Of a stretch of DNA of 42,265 nucleotides, positions 7,472 to 15,927 are shown in pieces. Numbering within the stretch: the first letter of the stretch is position 1; the number at the start of each line of letters is the position of its first letter. The position numbers and the translations under genes were made by a program. Source of the stretch: Hyphomicrobiales bacterium. GTDB taxonomy: Bacteria; Pseudomonadota; Alphaproteobacteria; Rhizobiales; Beijerinckiaceae. Below the pieces are notes generated by a model. The model worked only from the letters and a program-made list of their open reading frames with translations, was not told the DNA's origin and searched no databases. Location: contig JAIXTM010000022.1 in the NCBI GenBank assembly GCA_027483945.1, positions 1-42,265 of the forward strand, given 5' to 3'.

Positions 7472-8161
7472 ATGAAGTCCGCTGTCATCGTCTTCCCCGG
7501 ATCGAATCGCGAGCGCGACGTCGGCACCGCCCTGTCGAGCGTCACCGGCCGCGAGCCGGCCTATGTCTGGCATGCCGAGACGGCGCTGCCGGACGGGACC
7601 GACCTCGTCGTCCTGCCGGGCGGCTTCTCCTACGGCGATTACCTGCGCTGCGGGGCCATCGCGGCGCGCGCGCCGGTCATGGACGCGGTGCGCGCCCATG
7701 CCGCCCGTGGCGGGCTGGTGCTGGGCATCTGCAACGGCTTCCAGATCGCCTGCGAAGCGGGGCTCCTGCCCGGCGTCCTCATGCGCAACGTCAACCGCCG
7801 CTTCGTGTGCAAGCGCCAGCACCTGAAGGTCGGGCGGACAGACACGCCCTTCACCTCCCGCTACAGGGCCGGCCAGGTCATCGACGTGTGCATCGCCCAT
7901 GGCGAGGGCAATTACGTCGCCGACGCCGCGACCATGCAGCGTCTCCAGGACAAGGACCTCATCGCGTTCCGCTATTGCGACGCGGATGGCGAGGTGTCGG
8001 ACGCGGCCAATCCGAACGGCTCGATCAACGCCATCGCCGGCATCTACTCGGAGAAGCTCAACGTGCTCGGCCTGATGCCGCATCCGGAGAATTTCGTGGA
8101 TGCGCTGGTCGGCGGCACGGACGGACGCGGCCTGTTCGAGAGCCTCGCCAAGGCGGCCTGA
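7472..8161 (+). CDS. purQ: Phosphoribosylformylglycinamidine synthase, PurQ glutaminase subunit
   Basis: 229 residues. A class I glutamine amidotransferase that releases ammonia for the ATP-dependent conversion of FGAR to FGAM. The triad is visible: Cys87 in LGICNGFQ, His204 and Glu206 in LMPHPEN. VLPGGFSYGDYLRCG (48-62) is the PurQ signature. The gene directly follows purS. Downstream there is about 460 nt of repeats and no purL, so the purSQ pair ends here. Confidence 0.96.
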   Translation: MKSAVIVFPGSNRERDVGTALSSVTGREPAYVWHAETALPDGTDLVVLPGGFSYGDYLRCGAIAARAPVMDAVRAHAARGGLVLGICNGFQIACEAGLLPGVLMRNVNRRFVCKRQHLKVGRTDTPFTSRYRAGQVIDVCIAHGEGNYVADAATMQRLQDKDLIAFRYCDADGEVSDAANPNGSINAIAGIYSEKLNVLGLMPHPENFVDALVGGTDGRGLFESLAKAA

Positions 8162-8198
8162 GGGTCACTCGCCTTCCCCGGCCGTCGCACGCTCTCCT

Positions 8199-8313
8199 GT
8201 CATCCCCGGCGAGCGAAGCGAGGGAAGGGGATCCAGAACAGCGCCAGCCAGCGAGCCCTATGCCAGGCTTTCGCTGGATTCCCTTCCCGGCGCTGCGCGC
8301 CGCCGGGAATGAC
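8199..8313. repeat. GTCATCCCCGG inverted repeat, copy 2
   Basis: Left arm GTCATCCCCGGCGAGCGAAG ... GGGGATCCAG; right arm CTGGATTCCCTTCCCGGCGC ... CGCCGGGAATGAC. Same family as 392-510. Confidence 0.8.
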
Positions 8314-8322
8314 AGCCTGTGT

Positions 8323-8404
8323 CGCCATTGCGAGCGAAGCGAAGCAATCCAAAGAGCGGTTTCCACCGGTGGATTGCTTCCTCGCTTCGCTCCTCGCAAT
8401 GACG
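8323..8404. repeat. CATTGCGAGCGAAGC inverted repeat, copy 1
   Basis: CATTGCGAGCGAAGCGAAGC-AATCC at the left pairs with GGATTGCTTC..CGCTTCGCTCCTCGCAATG at the right around a short GC-rich centre. A second copy is at 41904-41985. Confidence 0.85.
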
Positions 8405-8430
8405 GCGAGGGTGAGGCTGGCGACGAGCGT

Positions 8431-8516
8431 GACGCCTCGTCCTTCGAGGCTCGGCTTCGCCTCGCACGTCAGGACGAGGCTTCGCGGCCGCTTCGCGGCG
8501 CCTCAGGATGAGGCTT
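8431..8516. repeat. CCTCATCCTGAGG palindromic repeat, copy 2
   Basis: GACGCCTCGTCCTTCGAGGC and GCGCCTCAGGATGAGGCTT bracket two inner GC palindromes; this copy is longer than the others and looks like two nested units. Confidence 0.7.
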
Positions 8517-8538
8517 CTGTGAGACTCAGCTCTCGACA

Positions 8539-8609
8539 ACGGTTTTCATGCTGAGGCGCTCGGCGAAGCCGAGCCTCGAAGCACGCAGAATGGCGGTGAG
8601 CGCATCCCT
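8539..8609 (+). repeat. Composite repeat, copy B
   Basis: ACGGTTTTCATGCTGAGGCG ... GAGCCTCGAAGCACGCA, then GAATGGCGGTGAGCGCATCC. It matches the first two parts of 21-146 and 42083-42214 but lacks the G-rich third part. Confidence 0.8.
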
Positions 8610-8619
8610 GACGCGCGGC

Positions 8620-9081
8620 TCAACTCCACCGGCCGAGGGCATCCTCGTCGTCGGCCTTGGCCGCCACCCAGTCGCGCTCGGTGCCGTCGGCCGCGATCTC
8701 CTTCTTCCAGAAGGGGGCGCGGCTCTTCAGGTAGTCCATCAGGAAATCGGCGGCGGCGAAGGCGGCGCGGCGATGGGCCGACGCCGTGCCGACGAAGACG
8801 ATGGTCTCGCCCGGGCGGATCGTGCCGTGGCGGTGGACGATCCGGACCGCGAGGAGCGGCCAGCGCGCGGCGGCGTCCTGCGCGACCTTCACGATCTGCG
8901 CCTCCGCCATGCCGGGATAATGCTCGATGCGCAGGGCGTTGAGCGTGCCGCCCTCGTCGCGGCACAGGCCGGTGAAGGTGGCGACCGCGCCGATATCGGC
9001 CCGGCCTTCACCCAAAGCGGCGATCTCCGCGGCCATGTCGACGGGCGCGTCCGTCACGGCGACGGAGATGCGGGCCGGCAC
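8620..9081 (-). CDS. moaE: Molybdopterin synthase catalytic subunit MoaE
   Basis: 153 residues. With MoaD it converts precursor Z (cPMP) to molybdopterin. Family blocks are GAVATFTGLCRD (about 31-42), LRIEHYPGMAE, IVHRHGTIRPGETIVFVGTA and the terminal region LKSRAPFWKKEI, whose lysines lie in the active site. It starts with GTG 9081, three bases after the moaD stop. The 3' end runs into the repeat cluster. Gene order pgsA-moaD-moaE, read on the minus strand, is common in Hyphomicrobiales. Confidence 0.95.
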   Translation of the reverse strand: MPARISVAVTDAPVDMAAEIAALGEGRADIGAVATFTGLCRDEGGTLNALRIEHYPGMAEAQIVKVAQDAAARWPLLAVRIVHRHGTIRPGETIVFVGTASAHRRAAFAAADFLMDYLKSRAPFWKKEIAADGTERDWVAAKADDEDALGRWS

Positions 9082-9084
9082 GGC

Positions 9085-9336
9085 TCAGCCGCCCGTCATG
9101 GGCGGGAAGAAGGCGATCTCCCGCGCGCCGGCGAGCGGCGCGTCGTGCTCCACCAGCTCCTGGTCGATGGCGGCGCGGATCGTGTCGCGCTCGGCGAAGG
9201 CATAGGCATAGCCCTCGTCCCGCCCGGCGAGGTGGTCGATGAGCCCGGCGACGGTGGTCACGCCCTCCGGCAGCGCGATCTCCTCCTCGCCGCGGCCGAC
9301 GCGCTCGCGCACCCAGGCGAAATAGAGGATCCTCAC
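9085..9336 (-). CDS. moaD: Molybdopterin synthase sulfur carrier subunit MoaD
   Basis: 83 residues, ubiquitin-like fold, ending in the Gly-Gly that is thiocarboxylated (FFPPMTGG). The N-terminus RILYFAWVRERVGRGEEEI is typical. The start is GTG 9336, embedded in the pgsA stop codon (GTGA), so translation is probably coupled to pgsA. It partners with MoaE immediately downstream. Confidence 0.93.
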   Translation of the reverse strand: MRILYFAWVRERVGRGEEEIALPEGVTTVAGLIDHLAGRDEGYAYAFAERDTIRAAIDQELVEHDAPLAGAREIAFFPPMTGG

Positions 9337-9941
9337 GGCGCCTTCTCGTCCTCCGCCATCAGGTGGCGGATGCCGGCCTGGAGATAGTCCCAGCCCGTAT
9401 AGAGGGTGAGCAGAGCGGCGGCCCAGAGCAGGACGATGCCGATCGTCGTCGTACCCGGCAGGACGCGCTCGCCCGCCGGGCCGGCGACGAGGAAGCCGAC
9501 GGCGACGATCTGCGCCGTCGTCTTCCACTTGGCGACGGTGGAGACGGGCACGGAGACACGCAGCTCCGCGAGGAATTCGCGCAGGCCGGAGACGAGGATC
9601 TCCCGGCACAGGATGATGATCGTCGCCCACAGGTCCCAGCTCTCGATCGTGCCGTCGGCGACGAGCATGAGCAGGCAGGCGGCGATGAGCAGCTTGTCGG
9701 CGATGGGGTCGAGCATCCGGCCGATGGCCGATTGCTGGGACCAGGCGCGGGCGAGATAGCCGTCGAAATAGTCGGTGATGCCGGCCGCGACATAGATCGA
9801 GAAGGCGAGCCAGCGCGACCACAGGTCGCCGGGCCAGAACAGGCAGACGACCACGGCCGGGATCGCGGCGATCCGGCCATAGGTCAGGAGGTTCGGCAGG
9901 CTGAACGCCCGGGATCGGCGCGGCGATCGGCTCATCGTCAT
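9333..9941 (-). CDS. pgsA: CDP-diacylglycerol--glycerol-3-phosphate phosphatidyltransferase
   Basis: About 202 residues, inner-membrane enzyme making phosphatidylglycerol phosphate. The CDP-alcohol phosphotransferase motif DG-x2-AR-x8-G-x3-D-x3-D is complete (in YFDGYLARAWSQQSAIG and the following RMLDPIADK). Four to five hydrophobic helices follow. SLPNLLTYGRI near the N-terminus is characteristic. Start uncertain: ATG 9941 is used; ATGs at 9959 and 9935 are in frame and none has a strong ribosome site. The last 4 nt overlap moaD. Confidence 0.94.
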   Translation of the reverse strand: MTMSRSPRRSRAFSLPNLLTYGRIAAIPAVVVCLFWPGDLWSRWLAFSIYVAAGITDYFDGYLARAWSQQSAIGRMLDPIADKLLIAACLLMLVADGTIESWDLWATIIILCREILVSGLREFLAELRVSVPVSTVAKWKTTAQIVAVGFLVAGPAGERVLPGTTTIGIVLLWAAALLTLYTGWDYLQAGIRHLMAEDEKAP

Positions 9942-10019
9942 GGCGATCCGAGAAAGCATGGGCCGGGAGAGAGCGTCAACCGGAGATGGCGTCAGCCCAA
10001 GCCACCCTCCCCCTGCCGG

Positions 10020-10199
10020 GAGCGATCAGGCTCGCTGCCGGCTTACGAGGGAGGCGCGCGCACCGCCATCCTGCGTGCTTCGAGGCTCGGCTTTGCCGAG
10101 CACCTCAGCATGAGGACCGCTTGTTGGGGGGCGCGAACCTATCGATAGCCTCATCCTGAGGTGCTCGGCGCAAGCCGAGCCTCGAAGGACGAGGCGTCG
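10020..10199. repeat. Repeat cluster between pgsA and uvrC
   Basis: The gap 9960-10209 holds no gene. About 10057-10119 is an inverted copy of the composite repeat (ending GCACCTCAGCATGAGGACCG), and 10148-10198 is the CCTCATCCTGAGG palindrome (GCCTCATCCTGAGGTGCTCG ... CGAGCCTCGAAGGACGAGGC). These separate uvrC from pgsA, which are usually close neighbours. Confidence 0.75.
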
Positions 10200-10209
10200 T
10201 GCTCCCCCT

Positions 10210-12213
10210 TCACCCGCTCCGCTCGTGGAAATGGTCGTAGACGAGCTTGGCCGTGGCGGCGTTGACGCCGGGCGTGCCCATCAGGTCCTCCAGCGAGGCG
10301 CGGGACACCGCCTTGGCCGTGCCGAAATGGAGGAGGAGCGCCCGCTTGCGGGCCGGGCCGATGCCGGCGATCTCGTCGAGCGGGCTGCGGGTCAGCTCGC
10401 GCTTGCGCTTCGCGCGGTGCGCGCCGATGGCGAAGCGGTGCGCCTCGTCGCGCAGGCGCTGCACGAAATAGAGCGCGGGGTCGCGTGGCGGCAGGCGGAA
10501 CGGCGGCTTGCCTTCGGCGAAGAAGGTTTCGCGGCCGGCGTCCCGGTCCCGGCCCTTGGCGATGCCGACGAGCGCGACGTTCGTGATGCCGAGGCCCTCC
10601 AGGATGCCGCGCGCCGCATCCAGCTGGCCTTTGCCGCCATCGACGAGGACGAGGTCGGGCCAGAGCGGAAAGGCATCGGGATCGCGCGGCTCGCCGCCGG
10701 GCGGCGCATCCTTGAGCAGGCGCGAGAAGCGCCGCTGCATCACCTCGCGCATCATGCCGAAATCGTCCCCGGGCGTCAGCTCCTCGGAGCGGATGTTGAA
10801 CGTCCGGTAATGCGTCTTCATGAACCCGCCCGGCCCGGCGACGATCATGGCGCCGACCGCGTTCGTGCCCATGATGTGGGAATTGTCGTAGACCTCGACG
10901 CGGCGGATCGGCCGCTCGATGCCGAAGGCCTCGCCGAGCGAGGCGAGGAGCCGCGTCTGCGCCTGAGTGTCGGCGAGCTGGCGGCCCAGGGCCTCCTGCG
11001 CGTTGCGCCGGGCATAGGCGACGAGGTCCGCCTTCTCGCCCCGCTTGGGCACGAGGATCTCGACCTTGTGGCCGGCGCGCACGCACATCGCCTCGGCGAG
11101 CACCTCGATATCCTCGACCGGATGGGAGATGAGGACGAGGCGCGCCGCGGGCTTGTCCTCGTAGAACTGGGCGAGGAAGGCGCCCAGCACCTCCGCCTCC
11201 GACAGGGTGCGGTCGGCCCGCGGGAAATAGGCCCGGTTGCCCCAGTTCTGGTGGTTGCGGAAGAAGAACACCTGCACGCAGGTCTGGCCCGCCTCCTGGG
11301 CGAGGGCGACGACGTCCGCCTCCTCGACGCCCTGGGTGTTGATGTCCTGGTTCGTCTGCACGGCCGAGAGCGCGGCGAGGCGGTCGCGGTAGCGGGCCGC
11401 GCGCTCGAATTCGAGATCGGCGGAGGCCTGCTGCATCTCGCCGGCGAGCCGCTGCTTCACCGCCGAGGACCGGCCGGACAGGAACAGCCTGGCCTCGTCC
11501 ACGAGGGCCGCGTAGTCCGTATGCGACACCTCGCCGGTGCAGGGCCCCGAGCAGCGCTTGATCTGGAAGAGCAGGCAGGGCCGCGTGCGGTTCTCGTAAT
11601 AGCTGTCGGAGCAGGTGCGCAGCAGGAAGGCGCGCTGGAGCGCGTTGATCGTGCGGTTGACCGCGCCGACATTGGCGAAGGGGCCGTAATAATCGCCCTT
11701 GCGGTTGCGCGCGCCGCGATGCTTGGCGAGCTGCGGGGCCGCGTGCTCGCTGGTGACGAGGATGTAGGGGAACGACTTGTCGTCCCGCAGCAGCACGTTG
11801 TAGCGCGGCCGCAGCTGCTTGATGAGGTTGGCCTCCAGCAGCAGCGCTTCCGTCTCGGTATGGGTGGTGACGAACTCCATCGCCGCGGTCTCGGCGATCA
11901 TCCGCGCGACGCGGTTCGTATGGGCCTGGCCGCGGGCATAGGCCGAGACGCGGGCCTTCAGGTTCTTGGCCTTGCCCACATAGAGCACGTCGCCTTCCGC
12001 ATCGAACATGCGGTAGACGCCCGGGCGCTGGGGCAGCGTCTTCACGAAGCGGCCGATGACCTCCATGCCCGAGCGCAGCCGTTCCGGCGTCGCCTCGACG
12101 AGGATCTCGACCTGCGAGCCCGCGCTCTCGTGCGCGGCGTCCGGCTCGTCCTCGAAGGCGGATTCGTCCGGAGGCAGGTCCCGGTCAATGTTGCGGCCGA
12201 TCATCGTCTCCAT
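10210..12213 (-). CDS. uvrC: Excinuclease ABC subunit C
   Basis: About 667 residues. UvrC makes the dual incisions in nucleotide excision repair with UvrAB. In order: GIY-YIG nuclease ([21 protein letters not shown]), a Cys cluster region ([15 protein letters not shown]), the UVR motif that contacts UvrB ([20 protein letters not shown]), the RNase H-like nuclease half ([32 protein letters not shown]), and C-terminal helix-hairpin-helix motifs ([16 protein letters not shown]). An acidic N-terminal extension of about 50 residues precedes GIY-YIG. Start uncertain: ATG 12213 is used; ATG 12204 and 12240 are possible. It is divergent from the lipoprotein gene. Confidence 0.95.
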   Translation of the reverse strand: METMIGRNIDRDLPPDESAFEDEPDAAHESAGSQVEILVEATPERLRSGMEVIGRFVKTLPQRPGVYRMFDAEGDVLYVGKAKNLKARVSAYARGQAHTNRVARMIAETAAMEFVTTHTETEALLLEANLIKQLRPRYNVLLRDDKSFPYILVTSEHAAPQLAKHRGARNRKGDYYGPFANVGAVNRTINALQRAFLLRTCSDSYYENRTRPCLLFQIKRCSGPCTGEVSHTDYAALVDEARLFLSGRSSAVKQRLAGEMQQASADLEFERAARYRDRLAALSAVQTNQDINTQGVEEADVVALAQEAGQTCVQVFFFRNHQNWGNRAYFPRADRTLSEAEVLGAFLAQFYEDKPAARLVLISHPVEDIEVLAEAMCVRAGHKVEILVPKRGEKADLVAYARRNAQEALGRQLADTQAQTRLLASLGEAFGIERPIRRVEVYDNSHIMGTNAVGAMIVAGPGGFMKTHYRTFNIRSEELTPGDDFGMMREVMQRRFSRLLKDAPPGGEPRDPDAFPLWPDLVLVDGGKGQLDAARGILEGLGITNVALVGIAKGRDRDAGRETFFAEGKPPFRLPPRDPALYFVQRLRDEAHRFAIGAHRAKRKRELTRSPLDEIAGIGPARKRALLLHFGTAKAVSRASLEDLMGTPGVNAATAKLVYDHFHERSG

Positions 12214-12337
12214 GTAGGCGATGCGCCGCCGCGCCGCCATCCCGGGCCGGCGTCGCAGGGACCACAAGGCGGCTGGCCGCGCCGGGCGGCAGGGGCTAGA
12301 GTCCCGGCCGTTCCGCCGGGGGGCGGAGGAGGGAAAC

Positions 12338-12832
12338 ATGCACCTGTCGCGTCGGCGCGCCGGTCCTGCGATCGCAAGCCTCGTCGCGCTTGCGCTGGCC
12401 GGCTGCCTGGAGACGACGCTGCGCACCGCGCCGCCGGACCTGCCGGTGAGCCTGGAGAGCCTGGACGGGCCGCCGGAGGCGGTGCGCAACCGGCTCGCCG
12501 GGTTCCTGGCCGCCGAGGCGGCCCAGCGGCAGATGCGCCTCGTCGCCGCGGGCTCGCCGGCCCGCTACCGCCTGCGCGGGCACCTGGCGGCGGCGCCCTC
12601 CAGCGGCGTCACCTATGTGTGGGACATCTATGACGACGCGGCCCAGCGCACCCAGCGCGTCGCCGGGGAGAGCCCGGCGCGGGTCGGCGCCCTGACCGAC
12701 CCCTGGGCGGGCATGGACGACGCCACGCTGCAGGGCCTCGCCCGAAGGAGCCTGGACGGCATCACCGTCTTCCTCGTCCAGAGCCAGGCCTCGCCGACGG
12801 GCGTCACCGCCGAGGCGGCGGAGGCCGAATGA
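12338..12832 (+). CDS. Small lipoprotein of unknown function
   Basis: 164 residues. A basic N-terminus and hydrophobic stretch end in the lipobox LALAGC, so it should be lipid-anchored after signal peptidase II cleavage. The mature part has a stretch of Ala/Arg-rich helix ([19 protein letters not shown]) and a beta-like [21 protein letters not shown] resembling small envelope lipoproteins, but I do not recognise the family. ATG 12338 is backed by GGAGGAGGG. It is divergent from uvrC and upstream of prs, about 140 nt away. Confidence 0.7.
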   Translation: MHLSRRRAGPAIASLVALALAGCLETTLRTAPPDLPVSLESLDGPPEAVRNRLAGFLAAEAAQRQMRLVAAGSPARYRLRGHLAAAPSSGVTYVWDIYDDAAQRTQRVAGESPARVGALTDPWAGMDDATLQGLARRSLDGITVFLVQSQASPTGVTAEAAEAE

Positions 12833-12904
12833 GGGCCGGGCGCGAGGCCGCTGGGGACGGGCCGGCGCGCGGATATTGTGACGGAAGCTTGACGCTGCTA
12901 AGAG

Positions 12905-12922
12905 CCGGGCCAACGGGCCCGG
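12905..12922. terminator. GC hairpin between the lipoprotein gene and prs
   Basis: CCGGGCC-AACG-GGCCCGG is a perfect 7-bp stem. There is no T-run, so it could be a factor-assisted terminator of the lipoprotein gene or part of the prs leader. Confidence 0.35.
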
Positions 12923-12974
12923 TCCGGCGGCCTGTCGTCATGTCGCCGGAGCCGGCCGACGGAATCCGGCATCC

Positions 12975-13919
12975 ATGACCACGTCCATCAAGCTCGTCGC
13001 GGGCAATTCAAACATTCCCCTGGCCGAGGCGATCGGCGCCTATCTCGACGTGCCGCTGGCCAAGTGCGTCGTGCGGCGGTTCGCGGACATGGAGGTATTC
13101 GTCGAGATCCAGGAGAACGTGCGCGGCGAGGACGTCTTCGTCATCCAGTCGACCTCGTTCCCGGCCAACGACCACCTGATGGAACTGCTCATCATGATCG
13201 ATGCGCTGCGCCGGTCGTCGGCCAAGCGCATCACGGCGGTGGTCCCCTATTTCGGCTATGCCCGCCAGGACCGGAAGCCCGGCCCGCGCACGCCGATCTC
13301 GGCCAAGCTGGTGGCGAACCTCATCACCCATGCGGGCGCCGACCGCGTGCTGACGCTGGATCTCCATGCCGGGCAGATCCAGGGCTTCTTCGACATCCCG
13401 ACCGACAACCTCTTCGCGGCGCCGACCATGGTCGCCGACATCAAGGCGCGGCTGGACACGTCCAACGTCATGGTCGTCTCGCCGGACGTGGGCGGCGTGG
13501 TGCGCGCCCGCGCGCTCGCCAAGCGCATCGACGCGCCGCTGGCCATCGTCGACAAGCGCCGCGAGCGGCCGGGCGAGTCGGAGGTCATGAACATCATCGG
13601 CGACGTGGAGGGGCGCTGCTGCATCCTCGTCGACGACATCGTCGATTCCGGCGGCACGCTGTGCAACGCGGCCGAGGCCCTGCTCGCCCAGGGCGCGCAG
13701 GAGGTCCGGGCCTTCATCACCCACGGCGTGCTCTCCGGTGGCGCGGTCGCCCGCATCGCCTCGTCCAAGCTGAAGGAACTGGTCATCACCGATTCCATCC
13801 AGCCGACCGAGGCGGTGAAGGTGGCGCACAATATCCGCGTCGTCCCCATCGCCGCCCTGATGGGCGAGGCCATCGGCCGCACGGCGACGGAATCGAGCGT
13901 GTCGAGCCTGTTCGACTGA
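12975..13919 (+). CDS. prs: Ribose-phosphate pyrophosphokinase
   Basis: 314 residues, the normal size. It makes PRPP from ribose 5-phosphate and ATP. Seen: [12 protein letters not shown] at the start, the ATP/Mg region [18 protein letters not shown], the catalytic flexible-loop KRR in [10 protein letters not shown], and the PRPP-binding loop [16 protein letters not shown]. The start ATG 12975 lies after ACGGAATCCGGCATCC without a strong ribosome site. Its stop directly abuts the stop of the vapC gene on the other strand, with no bases between. Confidence 0.96.
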   Translation: MTTSIKLVAGNSNIPLAEAIGAYLDVPLAKCVVRRFADMEVFVEIQENVRGEDVFVIQSTSFPANDHLMELLIMIDALRRSSAKRITAVVPYFGYARQDRKPGPRTPISAKLVANLITHAGADRVLTLDLHAGQIQGFFDIPTDNLFAAPTMVADIKARLDTSNVMVVSPDVGGVVRARALAKRIDAPLAIVDKRRERPGESEVMNIIGDVEGRCCILVDDIVDSGGTLCNAAEALLAQGAQEVRAFITHGVLSGGAVARIASSKLKELVITDSIQPTEAVKVAHNIRVVPIAALMGEAIGRTATESSVSSLFD

Positions 13920-14321
13920 TCAGCCGTCCGTCTCGGGGCAGATCACCGTTAGGCTGGGAAAGGCCGCGCGGTAATCGCGTCCGTTGCGCGTCAGGAGCGG
14001 CAGCCCAGCCGTCACGGCGTGCGCACCGATCATGAAATCGGCCAGGACGCGCGTCCTCTGCCCGCCCCGGTTCCGGTAATCGCGGTGAACCCGCCCGGCC
14101 AGGTAGAGCGCCGATCGCGGCATCTCGGCCAGCGTGATCTCCATGGTCGCAAGAACCCCATCAAGGCTCTCGCGGCTCGGATAGCCGCCGGCCAGCTCGG
14201 CATAGACGACGGCGTTGATCAGCCGCGGGCCGGTGGCGCGGGAGAGACGATCGATCGACCAGTCGGCGAAGGGCGATCCTTCGACGAGGGCGTCCAGGAT
14301 CACGTTCGTGTCGATCAGCAT
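13920..14321 (-). CDS. vapC: PIN-domain toxin, VapC type
   Basis: 133 residues, a compact PIN ribonuclease. The acidic metal-binding set is present: Asp4 (LIDTNVILD), Glu42 (VYAELAGG), Asp95 (VLADFMIGAH) and Asp116 (TRNGRDY). VapC toxins cleave tRNA or rRNA loops; the target here cannot be told. Its ATG overlaps the stop of the antitoxin gene (ATGA), so the two are translationally coupled. The 3' end abuts prs with zero spacing. Relative to prs-rplY-pth order in relatives, this pair looks like an insertion. Confidence 0.88.
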   Translation of the reverse strand: MLIDTNVILDALVEGSPFADWSIDRLSRATGPRLINAVVYAELAGGYPSRESLDGVLATMEITLAEMPRSALYLAGRVHRDYRNRGGQRTRVLADFMIGAHAVTAGLPLLTRNGRDYRAAFPSLTVICPETDG

Positions 14322-14554
14322 CAGCGGTCGCCGCGGGCGATGTCCATATAGGCATCCACGCTCATGCCGAGGTTCAGCGAGCCGCGAAGCTTGGCGATCC
14401 GCGCGCGATATTCAGCTTCCCGGCTGCTCCGGACAATGCGCACCGCGCCGCGATCGTTGACAATCTCGACGAGATCGCCCGGCGCAAGGCCGGCGGCATC
14501 CCGCACCGCCTTGGGGATGGTCACTTGACCTTTGACAGTCATCCTCGTAGCCAT
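14321..14554 (-). CDS. vapB: AbrB/SpoVT-domain antitoxin, VapB type
   Basis: 77 residues. The N-terminal swapped-hairpin AbrB DNA-binding domain is clear (MTVKGQVTIPKAVRDAAGLA, then PGDLVEIVNDRGAVRIV). The C-terminal tail (RIAKLRGSLNLGMSVDAYMD) is the type that threads into the VapC groove. Start ATG 14554 has GAGGG a few bases upstream; ATG 14542 is the alternative. A perfect 10-bp palindrome sits 10 nt upstream and is the likely autoregulatory operator. Confidence 0.88.
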   Translation of the reverse strand: MATRMTVKGQVTIPKAVRDAAGLAPGDLVEIVNDRGAVRIVRSSREAEYRARIAKLRGSLNLGMSVDAYMDIARGDR

Positions 14555-14563
14555 CGAGCCCTC

Positions 14564-14589
14564 GTATTACTTTGCACAGAAAGTAATAC
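14564..14589. promoter_or_regulatory. Perfect palindrome between vapB and queC: likely VapBC operator
   Basis: GTATTACTTT-GCACAG-AAAGTAATAC: 10-bp arms with a 6-bp spacer, AT-rich in a GC-rich genome. It ends 10 nt before the vapB ATG on the minus strand. On the plus strand it ends directly at the first possible queC ATG (14590), 18 nt before the preferred one (14608). AbrB-type antitoxins bind such repeats to repress their own operon, so the divergent queC operon may share the control. Confidence 0.75.
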
Positions 14590-14607
14590 ATGACGCAGGC
14601 TGTTGCA

Positions 14608-15342
14608 ATGGATCGTGCCGACGACCGCGCCCTCGTCCTGTTCTCCGGCGGGCAGGATTCCACCGTCTGCCTCGGCTGGGCGCTGCGGCGCTTCGCCCAT
14701 GTGGAGACGGTCGGCTTCGATTACGGCCAGCGCCACCGGGTCGAGCTGGACTGCCGGCAGGCGATCCGCCGGGCGCTGGCGGTGCCCGGGGGGCTCGGTG
14801 ACGGAGCGGACGGGCGGGGGCTGCTTGCCGACGACCACCTCATCGATCTTGGCGTCCTGGGGCGGATGTCGGAGACGGCGCTGACGCGGGACGTCGCCAT
14901 CGCCATGGAAGAAGGCGGCCTGCCCTCGACCTTCGTGCCGGGACGCAACCTGATCTTCCTCACCTTCGCGGCGGCGCTCGCCTACCGGCGCGGCATCCGC
15001 CACATCGTGCTCGGCGTCTGCGAGACAGACTATTCGGGCTATCCGGATTGCCGGGACGACACGATCAAGGCGATGCAGGTCGCGCTCAATCTCGGGCTGG
15101 AGACGCGGCTCGTCCTCCACACGCCGCTGATGTGGATCGACAAGGCGGCGACATTCGCCCTGGCGGACGAGATCGGAGGCGAGGCCTTTGCCGGCCTGGT
15201 CATCCGCGAGAGCCACAGCTGCTATATGGGGGACCGGTCGACGCTCCACGATTGGGGCCATGGCTGCGGCGAATGCCCGGCCTGCCGCTTGCGTGCGGAG
15301 GGCTTCGCGCGGTATCGCAGCGCCCATCGCCATGGAAGCTGA
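14608..15342 (+). CDS. queC: 7-cyano-7-deazaguanine synthase QueC
   Basis: About 244 residues. It makes preQ0 from carboxy-deazaguanine with ATP and ammonia in the queuosine pathway. Seen: the PP-loop [57 protein letters not shown], and the zinc-binding Cys set (SHSCYMG, then [15 protein letters not shown]). Start: ATG 14608 with AGG about 9 nt upstream; ATG 14590 would put the ribosome site inside the palindrome. The next gene starts 3 nt after its stop. Confidence 0.94.
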   Translation: MDRADDRALVLFSGGQDSTVCLGWALRRFAHVETVGFDYGQRHRVELDCRQAIRRALAVPGGLGDGADGRGLLADDHLIDLGVLGRMSETALTRDVAIAMEEGGLPSTFVPGRNLIFLTFAAALAYRRGIRHIVLGVCETDYSGYPDCRDDTIKAMQVALNLGLETRLVLHTPLMWIDKAATFALADEIGGEAFAGLVIRESHSCYMGDRSTLHDWGHGCGECPACRLRAEGFARYRSAHRHGS

Positions 15343-15345
15343 ACG

Positions 15346-15927
15346 ATGACCGAGATCGCCGAGACCGCCACTCCGTCGCGCCGCCGCGCCGAGGGGCTGG
15401 TCTTCCTCACCCTCTTCGCGCTGACGATCCCGGCCGCCAACTGGCTGATCGGCAATGTCGGCACGGTCTGCGTGCCGAACGGTCCCTGCCTCATTCCTGT
15501 CGCGCCGGGCCTGTCGGCGCCGAGCGGCGTCCTGATGATCGGCATCGCGCTCGTGCTGCGCGACCTCGTGCAGCGCCGCCTCGGCCCGTGGATGTCGCTC
15601 GTCGCCATCGCCGTCGGCACGGCCTTGTCGGCCTGGCTCGCCCCGCCGTCCATCGTCTGGGCGTCGGCCGCGGCCTTCCTCCTGTCGGAGCTGGCGGACT
15701 TCGCCGTCTACACGCCGCTCCAGCGCCGGCGCTTCGTGCTGGCCGTCATCGCCTCCAGCATGATCGGACTGGTGGTCGACAGCGCCGTCTTCCTCCACCT
15801 CGCCTTCGGCAGCCTCGACTATCTGGGCGGCCAGATCGTCGGCAAGGCCTGGATGGTGCTCGCGGCGATCCCCGTCGCCGCCTGGCTGCGGGACCGGGAC
15901 GCGCGGATCGGGCTCGTCCCCGCCTGA
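15346..15927 (+). CDS. VUT/YhhQ-family transporter, probable queuosine-precursor uptake
   Basis: 193 residues with about six hydrophobic segments. The phrase GVLMIGIALVLRDLVQRRLG and the later SELADFAVYTPLQRR with SSMIGLVVDSAVFLHLAFG fit the VUT family (PF02592), whose member YhhQ imports preQ0/preQ1. Position supports this: it starts 3 nt after queC, with GGAAG of the queC end as ribosome site. Substrate is inferred from family and neighbour. A Cys pair near residue 43 (TVCVPNGPCLIP) faces the first loop. The stop overlaps the next start (TGATG). Confidence 0.7.
   Translation: MTEIAETATPSRRRAEGLVFLTLFALTIPAANWLIGNVGTVCVPNGPCLIPVAPGLSAPSGVLMIGIALVLRDLVQRRLGPWMSLVAIAVGTALSAWLAPPSIVWASAAAFLLSELADFAVYTPLQRRRFVLAVIASSMIGLVVDSAVFLHLAFGSLDYLGGQIVGKAWMVLAAIPVAAWLRDRDARIGLVPA

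Larger units (their letters stand above)
8162..8619. repeat. Repeat cluster between purQ and moaE
   Basis: 458 nt without a gene, built from four different repeat families in series: the GTCATCCCCGG inverted repeat (8199-8313), the CATTGCGAGCGAAGCGAAGC inverted repeat (8323-8404), a CCTCGTCCTTCGAGG / CCTCAGGATGAGG pair (8431-8516) and a composite repeat (8539-8609). Frames here are translations of repeats. Confidence 0.8.

Noticed and set aside
8162-8619. A CRISPR array
   Set aside because: The repeats differ in family, are palindromic, and have no regular spacers of equal length; no cas genes are present.
14590-14607. ATG 14590 as the queC start
   Set aside because: It would place the ribosome site within the palindrome and adds six non-conserved residues; ATG 14608 has AGG at suitable distance. 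It is not excluded.
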